Positions 5,873 to 13,464 of a DNA stretch of 13,464 nt are shown here, piece by piece. The stretch lies in the NCBI GenBank assembly GCA_022361315.1, contig JAKSBB010000663.1:1-13464 (forward strand). The letters are read 5' to 3'. Origin of the DNA: Desulfobacterales bacterium (GTDB lineage Bacteria; Desulfobacterota; Desulfobacteria; Desulfobacterales; Desulfobacteraceae). Both the position numbers and the translations under genes were made by a program. The notes beneath the pieces were generated by a model. It was not told where the DNA came from, made no database searches, and saw only the letters and a list, made by a program, of their open reading frames with translations. Each line of letters begins with the position of its first letter. Positions within the stretch are counted from its first letter, which is position 1.

Positions 5873-8503
5873 TTAGTTATCCAGAAGTTCCCGGATCAGC
5901 TTGAGAAGTGTCCGCATTCTTACGGGCTTCTGGACATAGCGCCGGATACCGATCCGTGCCGATGTGATCTCCCCACCGCCGGCATTGTATCCGGTACACA
6001 GGATGATGGGCAGGTCCGGGGCCTCTGTGAGAATGTCCCGGGCCAGATGGTCGCCGGACATACCGGGCATGGTCCGGTCCGTGATGATCAGCTGGAAACG
6101 GTTGGGATTTTCCCTGAAGGCGGCCAGGGCGGACTGACCGTCCGAAAAGGGCACCACGGTATATCCGTAATCTTCAAGTGCCGGGGGCAGCGAGGTCAGG
6201 ATATCGGCTTCATCATCCACCAGCATGAGGGTTTCCGATCCCCCCTGAACCGCGCCGGGTGCCGAGGATTGGGTTTCAACTTCCGCCTTCCCCGTGATAA
6301 CAGGCCAGAACACCCGGAAAACCGTACCCGCTCCGGGGGTGCTGTCCACCGTGATGTACCCGTCGTGTTTTTTGACGATGCCGTCCACCAGTGCCAGGCC
6401 CAGCCCTGTGCCCTTTCCGGCCTCCTTGGTGGTAAAATAAGGGTCAAATATCTTGTCCATGGTGTCTTCCGGGATGCCGGCCCCCGTATCCCGTACCTCA
6501 AGCTCAAGGTAAGGGCCTTCCGTCAGCCCCGTGTCCGGCAGATCCGCCGCAGGGACGTGGATACGGGTCAGATTGATGGTCAACTCCCCGCCTTCCGGCA
6601 TCATGGCGTGGTAGGCATTGGTACACAGGTTCATCACCACCTGTTGGACCTGGGTGGGATCGGCGCTGACCTTCTCTTTGCAGGCCAGATTCGTGGCCAT
6701 CTGGATGGAAGAGGGGAGAGAGGACCGCAGCAGTTTTACCGATTCTTTGACGGTGATTGACAGGGTCAGCGGGAGCTTTTCCTGTTCGGCCTTTCGGCTG
6801 AACGTCAGAATCTGTTGAACCAGGTCAACGGCACGCTGGGCAACATTTTGCAACTGATCCAGGCGTTGCTCCGCCTTTTCCGGATCATTCAGAGACATTC
6901 GGACGAGCCGGGCATAGCCGAAGATTCCGGAGAGGATATTGTTGAAATCATGGGCAATGCCGCCGGCGAGGGTACCGATAGCCTCCATTTTCTGGGACTG
7001 GTGCAATTGTTTTTCAACCCGTTCGATGGTTTCTCTGGCCTTTTTTTCTTCCGTCATATCATAGGCGCAGAAAGTCACCCCTTTTGACAGGTCTTCCGGA
7101 TCCAGGGGGGTTGAACTTAAAAGGACGTTGATGGATTTGCCGGCTTTGGTCCGCCACACCGTCTCGACGGAACCGGTGCCCTTATCCGAGATCTGGCCGT
7201 ATTTTGCCTTTCCCACAAATAAGTATTCCATATCCGAGGGATAGAGAATCCGTGCTGATTGGCCCACCAGTTCGTCATGGGAGTAGCCTGTCATTTCACA
7301 CAGCCGTTTGTTGGCCTGAAGGATAATTCTGTCACTGGTGATGCCGATACCGGCCGGTACCGAACGAAAGAAACTGGAAAGTTCCGCTTCATTCCGTGCC
7401 AGTTCCGCCTTGGCCTGCTTGCGCTGGCGGATGACAATGGAGAGCAACAGGGTGATCCCGGCCAGAATCAATGTCACAAGGCCGTAATACGGGAAAATAT
7501 GCCGGAATACCTGCCATCTCAAATCTGTCAGGGCTGCCTCCGGAATGATGGAAACCATCTTCCAGTAAAAATCCCGGGACCCGCCCGGTGCATTCGTTGT
7601 TTCCCGGCCGTTGCGTCCTGTAAGGGAACTGACCAGGCCGATATCGGTAAACCTGATCGTGGTGTAGGTATACAGGGCACTGCTTTGATAGAATTGTTCC
7701 CGGTCATTGGTGTTCAGCCGCTCCCAGAGCCCGGGGTCACGATCTGCCAGGGTAAGATTCAATCGATCTTCGAACATAAATCCCCAGGCCATGTTAGGAT
7801 CGGGGGCTTTCAGCCAATAGCCTCGCGGGTTCAACAGCATGAGTTCTCCGGGCCCGGTCCGGCTTTTCTCATCAAAGGTTTCCAGAAGATGGGCTCCCAG
7901 GTAGTTGAGCAATACGATGCCCAAACGTTCGCCTTCGGTGTCGAAAATGGGCATTCCGAAACGGATCATCGGCTTGGGCGGCTGTTCCACTTTTCCGTGT
8001 TCAACATTCAGATCGAAAGGGGATATAAAAATCTGTCCCCGTTCTAAATTGAAGATATCCTTGTAATAGTACCGGCCGGATTTATCCTGGAGATGTGCTT
8101 CCGGTACGCTCTCGCAGGTCTCCCCGTTCCGGTTGACCCTAATTCTTTCCATACCGTTTCGGTCAATGAAACGCACCTGGTCGTACCGGGGAACCTGCCG
8201 GCAGAAGCGTAAGAAAAGTGCTGCTGCCGATTCCTTGGCATGATGGGAGGCTGTGTGCAGCCAGTGGTGAAGCTGTTGATGGTTGGTCAGGTAGATGAGG
8301 TTGTAGGCATTGGCCTTGAGTTCATTGCCCACGGTTTTTTCCAGGAGTTCCAGTTTCTGGCGCTCTGCAGATTCCCAGGTCTGTTTTCTGAAGTTGAACT
8401 CCTGGAAGTAAAATCCTGCAAAAACCAGGGTGGTTGCGGAAAAAAGCAGGGCAAATGCCGTCAGTCCGAATCGGGTAAGGGGGTATGGTTTTCCTGGTAT
8501 CAT
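5873..8503 (-). CDS. Hybrid sensor histidine kinase (periplasmic sensor, PAS, HisKA, HATPase, REC)
   Basis: This 876-residue inner-membrane hybrid kinase starts with a transmembrane helix at about residues 11-34 ([20 protein letters not shown]). A periplasmic sensor of about 300 residues of Cache type follows ([19 protein letters not shown], then a YYYKDIF and [12 protein letters not shown] segment), and then a second helix ([20 protein letters not shown]). The cytosolic part holds a PAS domain ([20 protein letters not shown]), a HisKA H-box with phospho-accepting H518 in [13 protein letters not shown], an HATPase with N-box, [10 protein letters not shown] and GTGLGLALV, and a C-terminal receiver with D809 in IITDRTMPG. 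No separate response regulator is next to it, so its output is unknown. The start is placed at ATG 8503. A TTG at 8557 would extend the frame by 18 codons, but it falls on the predicted transcription start with no usable Shine-Dalgarno spacing. Confidence 0.93.
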   Translation of the reverse strand: MIPGKPYPLTRFGLTAFALLFSATTLVFAGFYFQEFNFRKQTWESAERQKLELLEKTVGNELKANAYNLIYLTNHQQLHHWLHTASHHAKESAAALFLRFCRQVPRYDQVRFIDRNGMERIRVNRNGETCESVPEAHLQDKSGRYYYKDIFNLERGQIFISPFDLNVEHGKVEQPPKPMIRFGMPIFDTEGERLGIVLLNYLGAHLLETFDEKSRTGPGELMLLNPRGYWLKAPDPNMAWGFMFEDRLNLTLADRDPGLWERLNTNDREQFYQSSALYTYTTIRFTDIGLVSSLTGRNGRETTNAPGGSRDFYWKMVSIIPEAALTDLRWQVFRHIFPYYGLVTLILAGITLLLSIVIRQRKQAKAELARNEAELSSFFRSVPAGIGITSDRIILQANKRLCEMTGYSHDELVGQSARILYPSDMEYLFVGKAKYGQISDKGTGSVETVWRTKAGKSINVLLSSTPLDPEDLSKGVTFCAYDMTEEKKARETIERVEKQLHQSQKMEAIGTLAGGIAHDFNNILSGIFGYARLVRMSLNDPEKAEQRLDQLQNVAQRAVDLVQQILTFSRKAEQEKLPLTLSITVKESVKLLRSSLPSSIQMATNLACKEKVSADPTQVQQVVMNLCTNAYHAMMPEGGELTINLTRIHVPAADLPDTGLTEGPYLELEVRDTGAGIPEDTMDKIFDPYFTTKEAGKGTGLGLALVDGIVKKHDGYITVDSTPGAGTVFRVFWPVITGKAEVETQSSAPGAVQGGSETLMLVDDEADILTSLPPALEDYGYTVVPFSDGQSALAAFRENPNRFQLIITDRTMPGMSGDHLARDILTEAPDLPIILCTGYNAGGGEITSARIGIRRYVQKPVRMRTLLKLIRELLDN

Positions 8504-8564
8504 TACCTGTTTGCGACCTTCGTCACTCTCAAAAGTGTTTATGCCGGCGGATATCAATCCTTTA

Positions 8565-8593
8565 AATATACGTTTTCAAACCTCCGGCGTCAA
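8565..8593 (-). promoter_or_regulatory. Predicted promoter of the hybrid kinase gene
   Basis: On the minus strand, TTGACG (8588-8593) is followed after exactly 17 nt by TATATT (8565-8570). Each box matches the sigma-70 consensus at 5 of 6 bases. Transcription would start near 8558, giving a leader of about 55 nt before ATG 8503. This position argues against translation from the TTG at 8557. Confidence 0.65.
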
Positions 8594-8638
8594 CATCAGC
8601 TTTGGCGCCTGACAGACGGTTTTGCCGGTTGAATTTAC

Positions 8639-8669
8639 TTGACTTTTTCAGTCCTTTTTTGAATATAGG
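8639..8669 (+). promoter_or_regulatory. Predicted promoter of the corrinoid operon
   Basis: TTGACT (8639-8644, 5/6) lies upstream of an AATATAGG stretch. The -10 box may be TATAGG (8664-8669, 19-nt spacer) or ATATAG (8663-8668, 18-nt spacer). Transcription would start at about 8675, just before the riboswitch. It lies back-to-back with the kinase promoter, with about 45 bp between the two -35 boxes. Confidence 0.5.
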
Positions 8670-8678
8670 TAGATCACT

Positions 8679-8866
8679 TTCAGGTGCTGCGGCCGAATAT
8701 GTTGGTTTTTTCATTATATGGCCGGGCATAATAGGGAACCCTGTGTGAATCAGGGACGGACCCGCCGCTGTGACCGGGGACTTTCACTGCAAAAATCCAC
8801 TGTGGCGTCATTGCCATGGGAAGGGGCAGTGTTTCAGGGTGATCCGGGAGTCAGAAGACCTGCCTG
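8679..8866 (+). ncRNA. Cobalamin (AdoCbl-type) riboswitch
   Basis: The leader matches the cobalamin riboswitch pattern (RF00174). The P1 arms CAGGT (8681-8685) and ACCTG (8858-8862) close the structure. The conserved core holds GGGAA (8734-8738), the stem CCCTG/CAGGG (8739-8743 and 8751-8755) around GTGTGAAT, then CGGACCCGCCGCTGT (8757-8771). The 3' B12-box reads AGTCAGAAGACCTGCC (8849-8864), close to the known consensus. It lies 134 nt upstream of the first gene of a B12 uptake operon, which confirms the assignment by context. In this class ligand binding normally lowers expression of the downstream genes. The full secondary structure was not computed. Confidence 0.93.
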
Positions 8867-8931
8867 AATGACAGCCGGACCGTTTTCCGTGGTAAAGAGG
8901 CGGCCGAAGATCTTGGAGAAAAAAGGGGATC

Positions 8932-8958
8932 CCCGGATCGATGGATATACGATCCGGG
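8932..8958 (+). promoter_or_regulatory. Nine-bp perfect hairpin between riboswitch and first gene
   Basis: CCCGGATCG (8932-8940) pairs perfectly with CGATCCGGG (8950-8958) around a 9-nt loop, ATGGATATA. It overlaps the palindrome GGGGATCCCC (8925-8934), so the two structures cannot form together. No T-run follows, so it is not a standard intrinsic terminator. It may be part of the riboswitch expression platform, or shape the leader upstream of the ribosome binding site. The ATG in its loop is not a credible start. Confidence 0.5.
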
Positions 8959-8987
8959 AGGCGAATCCGCTGCCGGGTCAAGGTAAA

Positions 8988-8994
8988 GAAAGGA
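8988..8994 (+). promoter_or_regulatory. Ribosome binding site that sets the start of the BtuF-CbiZ gene
   Basis: GAAAGGA ends 6 nt before GTG 9001, and the GTG opens a clear signal peptide. The alternative ATG at 8941 has its start codon in the hairpin loop and adds 20 polar, basic residues. This site is therefore the reason for starting at 9001. Confidence 0.7.
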
Positions 8995-9000
8995 CCACCC

Positions 9001-11073
9001 GTGTACCTGTTTAACCGTCTGAAAATGACCCTGGCCTGTTGTTTCTCTGTTATGATTTTACTTCTGCTGACCTTCCCTCCGGTTTCAATCTCCGCCGTCC
9101 GAACAATTGACAGCCAGGGGACAAGGTTAGAATTTTCCGAGCTGCCCGAAAGGATCGTCAGCCTTGTGCCGTCGGCCGCAGAGATTTTAGTGGCCATCGG
9201 GGCCGGAGACCGCCTGATCGGCAGCACCTACCACGATACCACCCTGAAAGGATCCGGGAAGCGAACCATTATCGGTGGGTTTTTCAACCCGTCCCTCGGG
9301 CGGATAAAGTCTCTTGCACCGGATCTTGTTATTGCAGCGCCGCTTCATAAGGATATCATTAGGACTTTCCGTGGGGCCGGCACCCCCGTATTTGTCTATA
9401 CAACACCGGCGTTGGACCATGCCTGGGAACTGATGGCTGCCATGGGAGAAATATCCGGCCGGGAAACGGCCGCAGATGAGCTGATACGGGAGAACCGGTC
9501 ACAGTTGTCCCATGTCAGGGCCAAGATTGACAAGATCGCCCAAAAGACCGGCAGGGTGCCCAAGCGGGTGATACGCCTGATGGGCAGGAACAAAATCATG
9601 ACTCCGGGCAACACCTCCTTTCAGAATGAGATGATCCGGGCAGCCGGGGGTGTTGCCCCGGATTTCGGGAAACCCGGTCCTGTGGTGGACGTATCCCTGG
9701 ACGAATGGCAGGACTTCAATCCGGAGATGATCTACGGGTGTTATTCCGACCGGAAGGTGGCGGACCGTTTTTTTTCACAGCCCGGCTGGAAGGATGTGGA
9801 TGCTGTCCGTAACCAACGGATTCATTATCTGCCCTGTGATCTCACCTGCAGGGCTTCCACCCGTACCGGCGCCTTTGTGGCAGGTCTGGCTTCGATGATT
9901 TACACGGAAGAATTTGCAAATCCGGATCTTTTTGTCCACTCCGTTGGCAGCATCAGCAGGAAATCCCTAAATGAAGATCTGGCCGGGTCCGGCCTGGACT
10001 ATGTGGACAGTGCCGGGGTTATCTCCAGTCATGTGTTTGATTTTGTGAACAAAACCCTGGTGGTGGATCTCAAGACGCCCATGACGGTGCTTTCCACCCT
10101 GGAGGGCAAACGGGAAGGCATTACCACCGTGGGCAATCACTATTCCCCGCCCCCCACATGGTTCCCGGGACATGCCAGAGGAATCGACGACATACGGAAC
10201 AACATCCTTAAGGCCGTCAACCGCAAGCGTGAAACCACCTCATTTATGATGACCGGGGCAAATATGGATTACCTGTCCGTCCAGACCCGGAGCTATAAAG
10301 ATATGAAGGTCACCGCCCTGGTTACGGCCGGGGTGATGACCAATGCGGTACGGATGGGATTTGATAAAGGCATGTATTACGAGCCTGCCATCATGGATAA
10401 CCACGGTACCATTAATATTATCCTGATGACCAATATGCGGCTTTCCGACCGGGCCATGACCCGCGCCATTATTTCGGCCACCGAGGCCAAGAGCGCCGTC
10501 ATGCAGGATTTTGATATCCGGTCCTTTTATACGCCTAAACCGCATATGGCCACGGGAACGGGCACGGACAACGTCCTGGTGGTCCGGGGAAAGGGAACCC
10601 CCATAGACAATGCCGGCGGTCATTCCAAGATGGGTGAGCTCATCGCCCGGGCCGTTTACGCCGCCGTCACCGAGGCCGTCGCCGGTCAAAACGGTGTGGT
10701 GCCGGGCCGCCATGTGGTCCAGCGTCTCACGGAGCGGGGGATTTCCATTTATCAACTCACCTCCGGTGCCCAGTGCGGTTGCCAGGAGAAGAAGGGGGCG
10801 TTTTCCGCCATGGTGGAACAGCTGTTTCTTAATCCGGTGTACGCAGGTTTCATGGAAGCCGCGCTTTCCCTCAGCGATGCCCACGTTCAGGGCCTGGTCC
10901 AGGATCTGAACGGATTTGATGCCTGGTGTGAGCAGATCGCCTCCCGGATTGCCGGCCACCGTGTGGACGGGTTGGAAAATCTTGTTTCGGATGAAACGGT
11001 TCCCGTGGTGATACGGAAGGCCATGAATGCCGTCATGACCGGGGCCCGCATCCGGACCGGTGAAGGAGAATAA
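9001..11073 (+). CDS. cbiZ: Exported BtuF-CbiZ fusion: corrinoid-binding protein plus adenosylcobinamide amidohydrolase
   Basis: This 690-residue protein joins two B12 functions. Residues 1-32 form a signal peptide (LLLL core, cut near SISA). About 34-305 is a BtuF-like binding domain (family of PF01497): RIVSLVPSAAEILVAIGAGD, then IKSLAPDLVIAA. About 318-580 is a CbiZ domain (PF01955) with TGANMDYLS (418-426), a VTAGVMTNAVRMG segment, GTINIILMTN, an AIISATEAKSAVMQDF segment, ATGTGTDNVLVV (517-528) and GGHSKMGELIARAVY (539-553). CbiZ enzymes cut the aminopropanol amide bond of cobinamide or pseudocobalamin to free cobyric acid for rebuilding. A tail of about 110 residues with a C592-G-C594 motif follows. 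With a signal peptide, both domains should lie in the periplasm, which is unusual for CbiZ. The gene is first in the operon under the riboswitch, with the next gene 1 bp after its stop. Confidence 0.9.
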   Translation: MYLFNRLKMTLACCFSVMILLLLTFPPVSISAVRTIDSQGTRLEFSELPERIVSLVPSAAEILVAIGAGDRLIGSTYHDTTLKGSGKRTIIGGFFNPSLGRIKSLAPDLVIAAPLHKDIIRTFRGAGTPVFVYTTPALDHAWELMAAMGEISGRETAADELIRENRSQLSHVRAKIDKIAQKTGRVPKRVIRLMGRNKIMTPGNTSFQNEMIRAAGGVAPDFGKPGPVVDVSLDEWQDFNPEMIYGCYSDRKVADRFFSQPGWKDVDAVRNQRIHYLPCDLTCRASTRTGAFVAGLASMIYTEEFANPDLFVHSVGSISRKSLNEDLAGSGLDYVDSAGVISSHVFDFVNKTLVVDLKTPMTVLSTLEGKREGITTVGNHYSPPPTWFPGHARGIDDIRNNILKAVNRKRETTSFMMTGANMDYLSVQTRSYKDMKVTALVTAGVMTNAVRMGFDKGMYYEPAIMDNHGTINIILMTNMRLSDRAMTRAIISATEAKSAVMQDFDIRSFYTPKPHMATGTGTDNVLVVRGKGTPIDNAGGHSKMGELIARAVYAAVTEAVAGQNGVVPGRHVVQRLTERGISIYQLTSGAQCGCQEKKGAFSAMVEQLFLNPVYAGFMEAALSLSDAHVQGLVQDLNGFDAWCEQIASRIAGHRVDGLENLVSDETVPVVIRKAMNAVMTGARIRTGEGE
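11063..11068 (+). promoter_or_regulatory. Ribosome binding site of the second BtuF-like gene
   Basis: AAGGAG lies inside the last codons of the fusion gene and ends 6 nt before ATG 11075. It decides that start over the in-frame GTG at 11060, which lies ahead of this site and would add five residues. Confidence 0.75.
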
Positions 11074-11074
11074 G

Positions 11075-11971
11075 ATGAAGATATCCGGAAGATTTCGCAA
11101 CGGATTTAAAATAGTGATGACCGTCTTGCTTGCCGGGGTTGTCTTGTCCGGCCCGGTGCGGGCCGGGGATACTGTACCATCCGGCACCAGGGTTGTCTCT
11201 TTGTCTCCCATCATCACGGAAACCATCTATCTGCTGGGCGCAGAAGATGCCCTGCTGGCCAATACCCAGTATTGCAATGTCCCCCCGGCGGCGGCCAATA
11301 AGGAGAAAATCGGTTCGGTCACCCACGTGAATGTGGAGAAAATCATCAGCCTTGCACCGGATCTGGTCATCACTTCGGCCCTGACCCGGGAGAAGCAGAT
11401 CCAGATCCTGAAAAATCAGAACGTAAAGGTGGTGGAGATAAAAAACCCCAAAACCTTCCGCCAGATGTGTGAGCTGACCCTGGACATCGGCAGGGTGTTG
11501 GGGCGGTCAGGGGCGGCCCAGGGGATCGTTGACCGGGCCACACAGGCCGTGGATGCAGTCCGGGAGCGTGTGGCGGGGCTGACACCCCCCAGGGTGTTTG
11601 TTCAGATCGGCCTCAAACCTTTGAAAACCGTGAACAAGGATCTGTTCATCCATGAGTTCATAAAGCTTTCCAATGCCGTCAACATCACCGCAGATGCCCG
11701 GTCCTGGATTTACAGCCGGGAAAAGGTGGTTCAGGATAATCCGGATATTATTCTTGTGGCCACCATGGGCAGTTCGAAAAAGGCCGGTATTCTTGAAAAG
11801 AACCGCTGGATGGGATTCGGCAGTATGAAGGCCGCGGCCACCAACCACATCTATGTTCTGGATCCGGAGACCATCTGCAGCCCCACCCCGGTCAGCTTTG
11901 CCAAAGGACTGGCGGATGTGGCCGCCCTTATCCATCCGGATGCAGGTATAGGGGTGTTATCCCATGAGTAA
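11075..11971 (+). CDS. btuF: Periplasmic corrinoid/iron-complex binding protein, BtuF-like
   Basis: This 298-residue exported binding protein belongs to the periplasmic binding protein type II family that serves B12 and iron-siderophore importers. Basic residues at the N-terminus precede a hydrophobic core (IVMTVLLAGVVLSG), with a cut expected after VRA. The mature domain shows the usual sequence RVVSLSPIITETIYLLGAED, then VEKIISLAPDLVITSALTRE, and a C-terminal lobe with DNPDIILVATMG and a PTPVSFAKGLADVAALIHP helix. Its place right after the CbiZ fusion and before a BtuC permease makes corrinoid the likely ligand. A siderophore or another tetrapyrrole cannot be excluded from the domain alone. 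It is a second binding protein in the same operon, related only distantly to the domain in the fusion. Its stop overlaps the start of the permease gene by 8 bp, so translation is probably coupled. Confidence 0.87.
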   Translation: MKISGRFRNGFKIVMTVLLAGVVLSGPVRAGDTVPSGTRVVSLSPIITETIYLLGAEDALLANTQYCNVPPAAANKEKIGSVTHVNVEKIISLAPDLVITSALTREKQIQILKNQNVKVVEIKNPKTFRQMCELTLDIGRVLGRSGAAQGIVDRATQAVDAVRERVAGLTPPRVFVQIGLKPLKTVNKDLFIHEFIKLSNAVNITADARSWIYSREKVVQDNPDIILVATMGSSKKAGILEKNRWMGFGSMKAAATNHIYVLDPETICSPTPVSFAKGLADVAALIHPDAGIGVLSHE

Positions 11972-13007
11972 ACCGCTCAGGCATCTTCCCGGTATCTGGG
12001 GGCTCACACTTATGGTGCTCCTTCTACTGCTGGCCTTTGCCGCCGGCCTATCCCTGGCTGTTGGCAGCGCAGATATCCGTATTTTGGATATACCGGGTAT
12101 TCTGATGGCGGGGCTGAACACCGATGCCGCCAACCCGCAGCAGGGCATTCAATATGGTATTCTGACGGGTATCCGCCTGCCCCGGATGCTGCTGGGGCTG
12201 GCCATCGGGGGGGCGCTGGGCCTGGCCGGTACCCTGCTTCAGGGCATGTTCAAGAATCCCCTGGTGGAACCCTACACCCTGGGCATCTCCGGCGGGGCAT
12301 CCCTGGGTATCTGTTTGAATATTCTCCTGAAACTCTACACACATATCGGCATCATTGCCTTTCCGCTGTCCGGTTTTGCCGGCGCCAGTATGGTTATTTT
12401 TCTGGTTTACGGCCTGAACCGCCGGACCCGGCACATCCGGTCCAACCGGATGCTGCTCACCGGTGTTATGATTTCCTACGTGGCCTCATCCCTGGTGATG
12501 CTCCTGATGGCCCTGGCGGAAACCGATGATCTCCAGAATATCGTCCTGTGGATCATGGGCTCTCTGGATGAACCGGATATGGTCCTGATCCGCATGGCGC
12601 TGATGGGGTCTGTGGCGGGACTGATTCTGTCCTACCTCTTTTGCTTTGACCTCAACGGTCTGCTCTTGGGAGAGGAAGAGGCGGCAAATCTCGGTGTGAA
12701 TACGACCCGGACCAAAAAAGGGGTGTTCTTTATCGCCTCTTTTCTTACCGGATTGTCGGTATCCGTGGCCGGCATCATCATGTTCGTGGGGTTGATTGTC
12801 CCCCATTTCATGCGGATGATCGTCGGGCCCGACCACCGGATCCTCCTGGTGGTGTCCTGGCTGGCCGGTGCCGTATTCCTGATGCTTTGTGATGTCCTTG
12901 CCCGGACCATTATCGCCCCTATGGAACTGCCCGTGGGGGTAATTACCGGTATCATCGGTGGTGTGATATTTATCTGGGCCATTTCCAGCAAGAAGGAGGC
13001 CGTATGA
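11964..13007 (+). CDS. btuC: Inner-membrane permease of B12/iron-complex ABC importer (FecCD/BtuC family)
   Basis: This 347-residue integral membrane protein is the channel subunit of a type II ABC importer. Family hallmarks are visible: RLPRMLLGLAIGGALGLAGT followed by LLQGMFKNPLVEPYTLGISG (about residues 70-110), a cytosolic loop GEEEAANLGVNT that matches the helix contacting the ATPase, and GLIVPHFMRMIVGPDHR near the last third. About ten membrane helices are expected from family structures, and the hydrophobic segments here agree. The first is GLTLMVLLLLLAFAAGLSL. Its length is usual for BtuC/FhuB-type proteins. It overlaps the end of the binding-protein gene by 8 bp and the ATPase start by 4 bp (ATGA). 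The operon context points to corrinoid as the substrate. Confidence 0.94.
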   Translation: MSKPLRHLPGIWGLTLMVLLLLLAFAAGLSLAVGSADIRILDIPGILMAGLNTDAANPQQGIQYGILTGIRLPRMLLGLAIGGALGLAGTLLQGMFKNPLVEPYTLGISGGASLGICLNILLKLYTHIGIIAFPLSGFAGASMVIFLVYGLNRRTRHIRSNRMLLTGVMISYVASSLVMLLMALAETDDLQNIVLWIMGSLDEPDMVLIRMALMGSVAGLILSYLFCFDLNGLLLGEEEAANLGVNTTRTKKGVFFIASFLTGLSVSVAGIIMFVGLIVPHFMRMIVGPDHRILLVVSWLAGAVFLMLCDVLARTIIAPMELPVGVITGIIGGVIFIWAISSKKEAV

Positions 13008-13464
13008 CCGCGCCGCTGCTTCGGATACGGGATCTTGCCCTGGGGTTCGGTCAAAGGAAAATTCTGGAAGGTATCTCCTTTGATGTGTCGCAGGGGGAGA
13101 TTCTCAGTGTCATCGGCCCCAACGGTGCCGGTAAAACCAGCCTGGTGCGGGCCGTATCCAAAAATCTGGCCCCAGCCTCAGGCCGTATCCTGATCCGCGA
13201 TAAAAATGAGAGCAATAATCCGGACAGGAACATATGGAAAATATCCGGCAATGAACTGGCCTGCCGCATGGCCGTGGTCCGCCAGACCGTGGATCCTGTC
13301 CCCATGACCGTTGCCGCTTATGTATTGCTTGGCCGTCTTCCCTACTTTAACCGCTTCCAGTTTTTCGAATCCGGTGATGATAAGGCGCTGGCCGAATCAT
13401 TTATGGATCTCACCGGCATCCGCCACCTGGCTGACGCCACCATGGATAAAATCTCCGGGGGGGA
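13004..13464 (+). CDS. btuD: ATPase subunit of the B12 ABC importer (5' part, cut by window edge)
   Basis: The first 153 residues of a cytosolic ABC ATPase of the BtuD/FecE kind are present. Translation from ATG 13004 gives a Walker A motif, GPNGAGKTS (residues 38-46), a Q-loop in MAVVRQTVDP, and the segment MTVAAYVLLGRLPY typical of this subfamily. The window stops inside the signature motif (KISGG), so Walker B, the D-loop and the switch histidine lie beyond 13464. The start is well set: AAGGAGG (12993-12999) is 4 nt upstream, and the ATG overlaps the permease stop as ATGA, which implies coupled translation. It should drive import through the BtuC channel. Confidence 0.95.
   Translation, partial: MTAPLLRIRDLALGFGQRKILEGISFDVSQGEILSVIGPNGAGKTSLVRAVSKNLAPASGRILIRDKNESNNPDRNIWKISGNELACRMAVVRQTVDPVPMTVAAYVLLGRLPYFNRFQFFESGDDKALAESFMDLTGIRHLADATMDKISGG

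Noticed and set aside
8504..8557. Longer start (TTG 8557) for the hybrid kinase
   Set aside because: The TTG falls on the predicted transcription start, AAAGGA touches it with no spacing, and ATG 8503 already leads directly into the first membrane helix.
8941..9000. ATG 8941 as the start of the BtuF-CbiZ fusion
   Set aside because: The ATG lies in a 9-bp hairpin loop and the extra 20 residues are polar and basic. GTG 9001 has GAAAGGA at the right distance and opens a signal peptide.
9025..9045. Possible lipobox (TLAC) making the BtuF-CbiZ fusion a lipoprotein
   Set aside because: The cysteine comes before the hydrophobic core rather than after it, and position -3 is Thr instead of Leu. An ordinary signal peptide cut near SISA fits better.
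10240..11226. Long minus-strand open frame opposite CbiZ and the second BtuF
   Set aside because: It is antisense to a conserved CbiZ domain, rich in His, Gly and Pro as shadow frames in GC-rich genes tend to be, with no recognisable motif.

Overview
The window looks like chromosomal DNA from a Gram-negative bacterium, most likely a sulfate-reducing deltaproteobacterium of the Desulfobacteraceae type. That placement is an inference from the mixture of genes: exported substrate-binding proteins, a large hybrid histidine kinase, corrinoid salvage, and an amphi-Trp protein. Base composition is moderately GC-rich and even throughout. I see no tRNA, rRNA, CRISPR array, insertion sequence or phage gene.

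Layout. (1) 1-1430: a classic divergent ilvC/ilvY pair. It comprises the 5' end of ketol-acid reductoisomerase (minus strand, cut by the window edge) and its LysR-type activator (plus strand). The 171-bp gap between them carries TTGCAA repeats that look like the IlvY operator. (2) 1449-4214: two divergent genes for periplasmic solute-binding proteins. One is a free SBP. The other is a fusion of SBP, one transmembrane helix and a cytosolic AlbA_2/Schlafen-type domain, followed after 15 bp by a small amphi-Trp protein. (3) 4240-8503, minus strand: a group II PLP-dependent decarboxylase and a hybrid sensor histidine kinase (periplasmic sensor, PAS, HisKA, HATPase, REC). (4) 8639-13464, plus strand: a corrinoid (vitamin B12) uptake and salvage operon. 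It has a promoter, a cobalamin riboswitch, a hairpin, an exported BtuF-CbiZ fusion, a second BtuF-like binding protein, a BtuC permease, and the start of a BtuD ATPase that runs off the window.

How they work together. The B12 operon is a coherent unit. The riboswitch should shut it off when cobalamin is plentiful. Two binding proteins feed one BtuC/BtuD-type transporter, and the CbiZ domain can cut the nucleotide-loop side chain off foreign or incomplete corrinoids. The kinase promoter lies back-to-back with the riboswitch promoter, but a functional link is unproven. The ilvYC pair is a self-contained regulatory module for branched-chain amino acid synthesis.

The two least ordinary items are the signal-peptide-bearing BtuF-CbiZ fusion, which would put a normally cytosolic amidohydrolase in the periplasm, and the membrane receptor with a Schlafen-like cytosolic domain that keeps an E-x4-E-F-K acidic motif. 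Several starts are set here from ribosome binding sites and promoters rather than from the longest open frame (2538, 8503, 9001, 11075).
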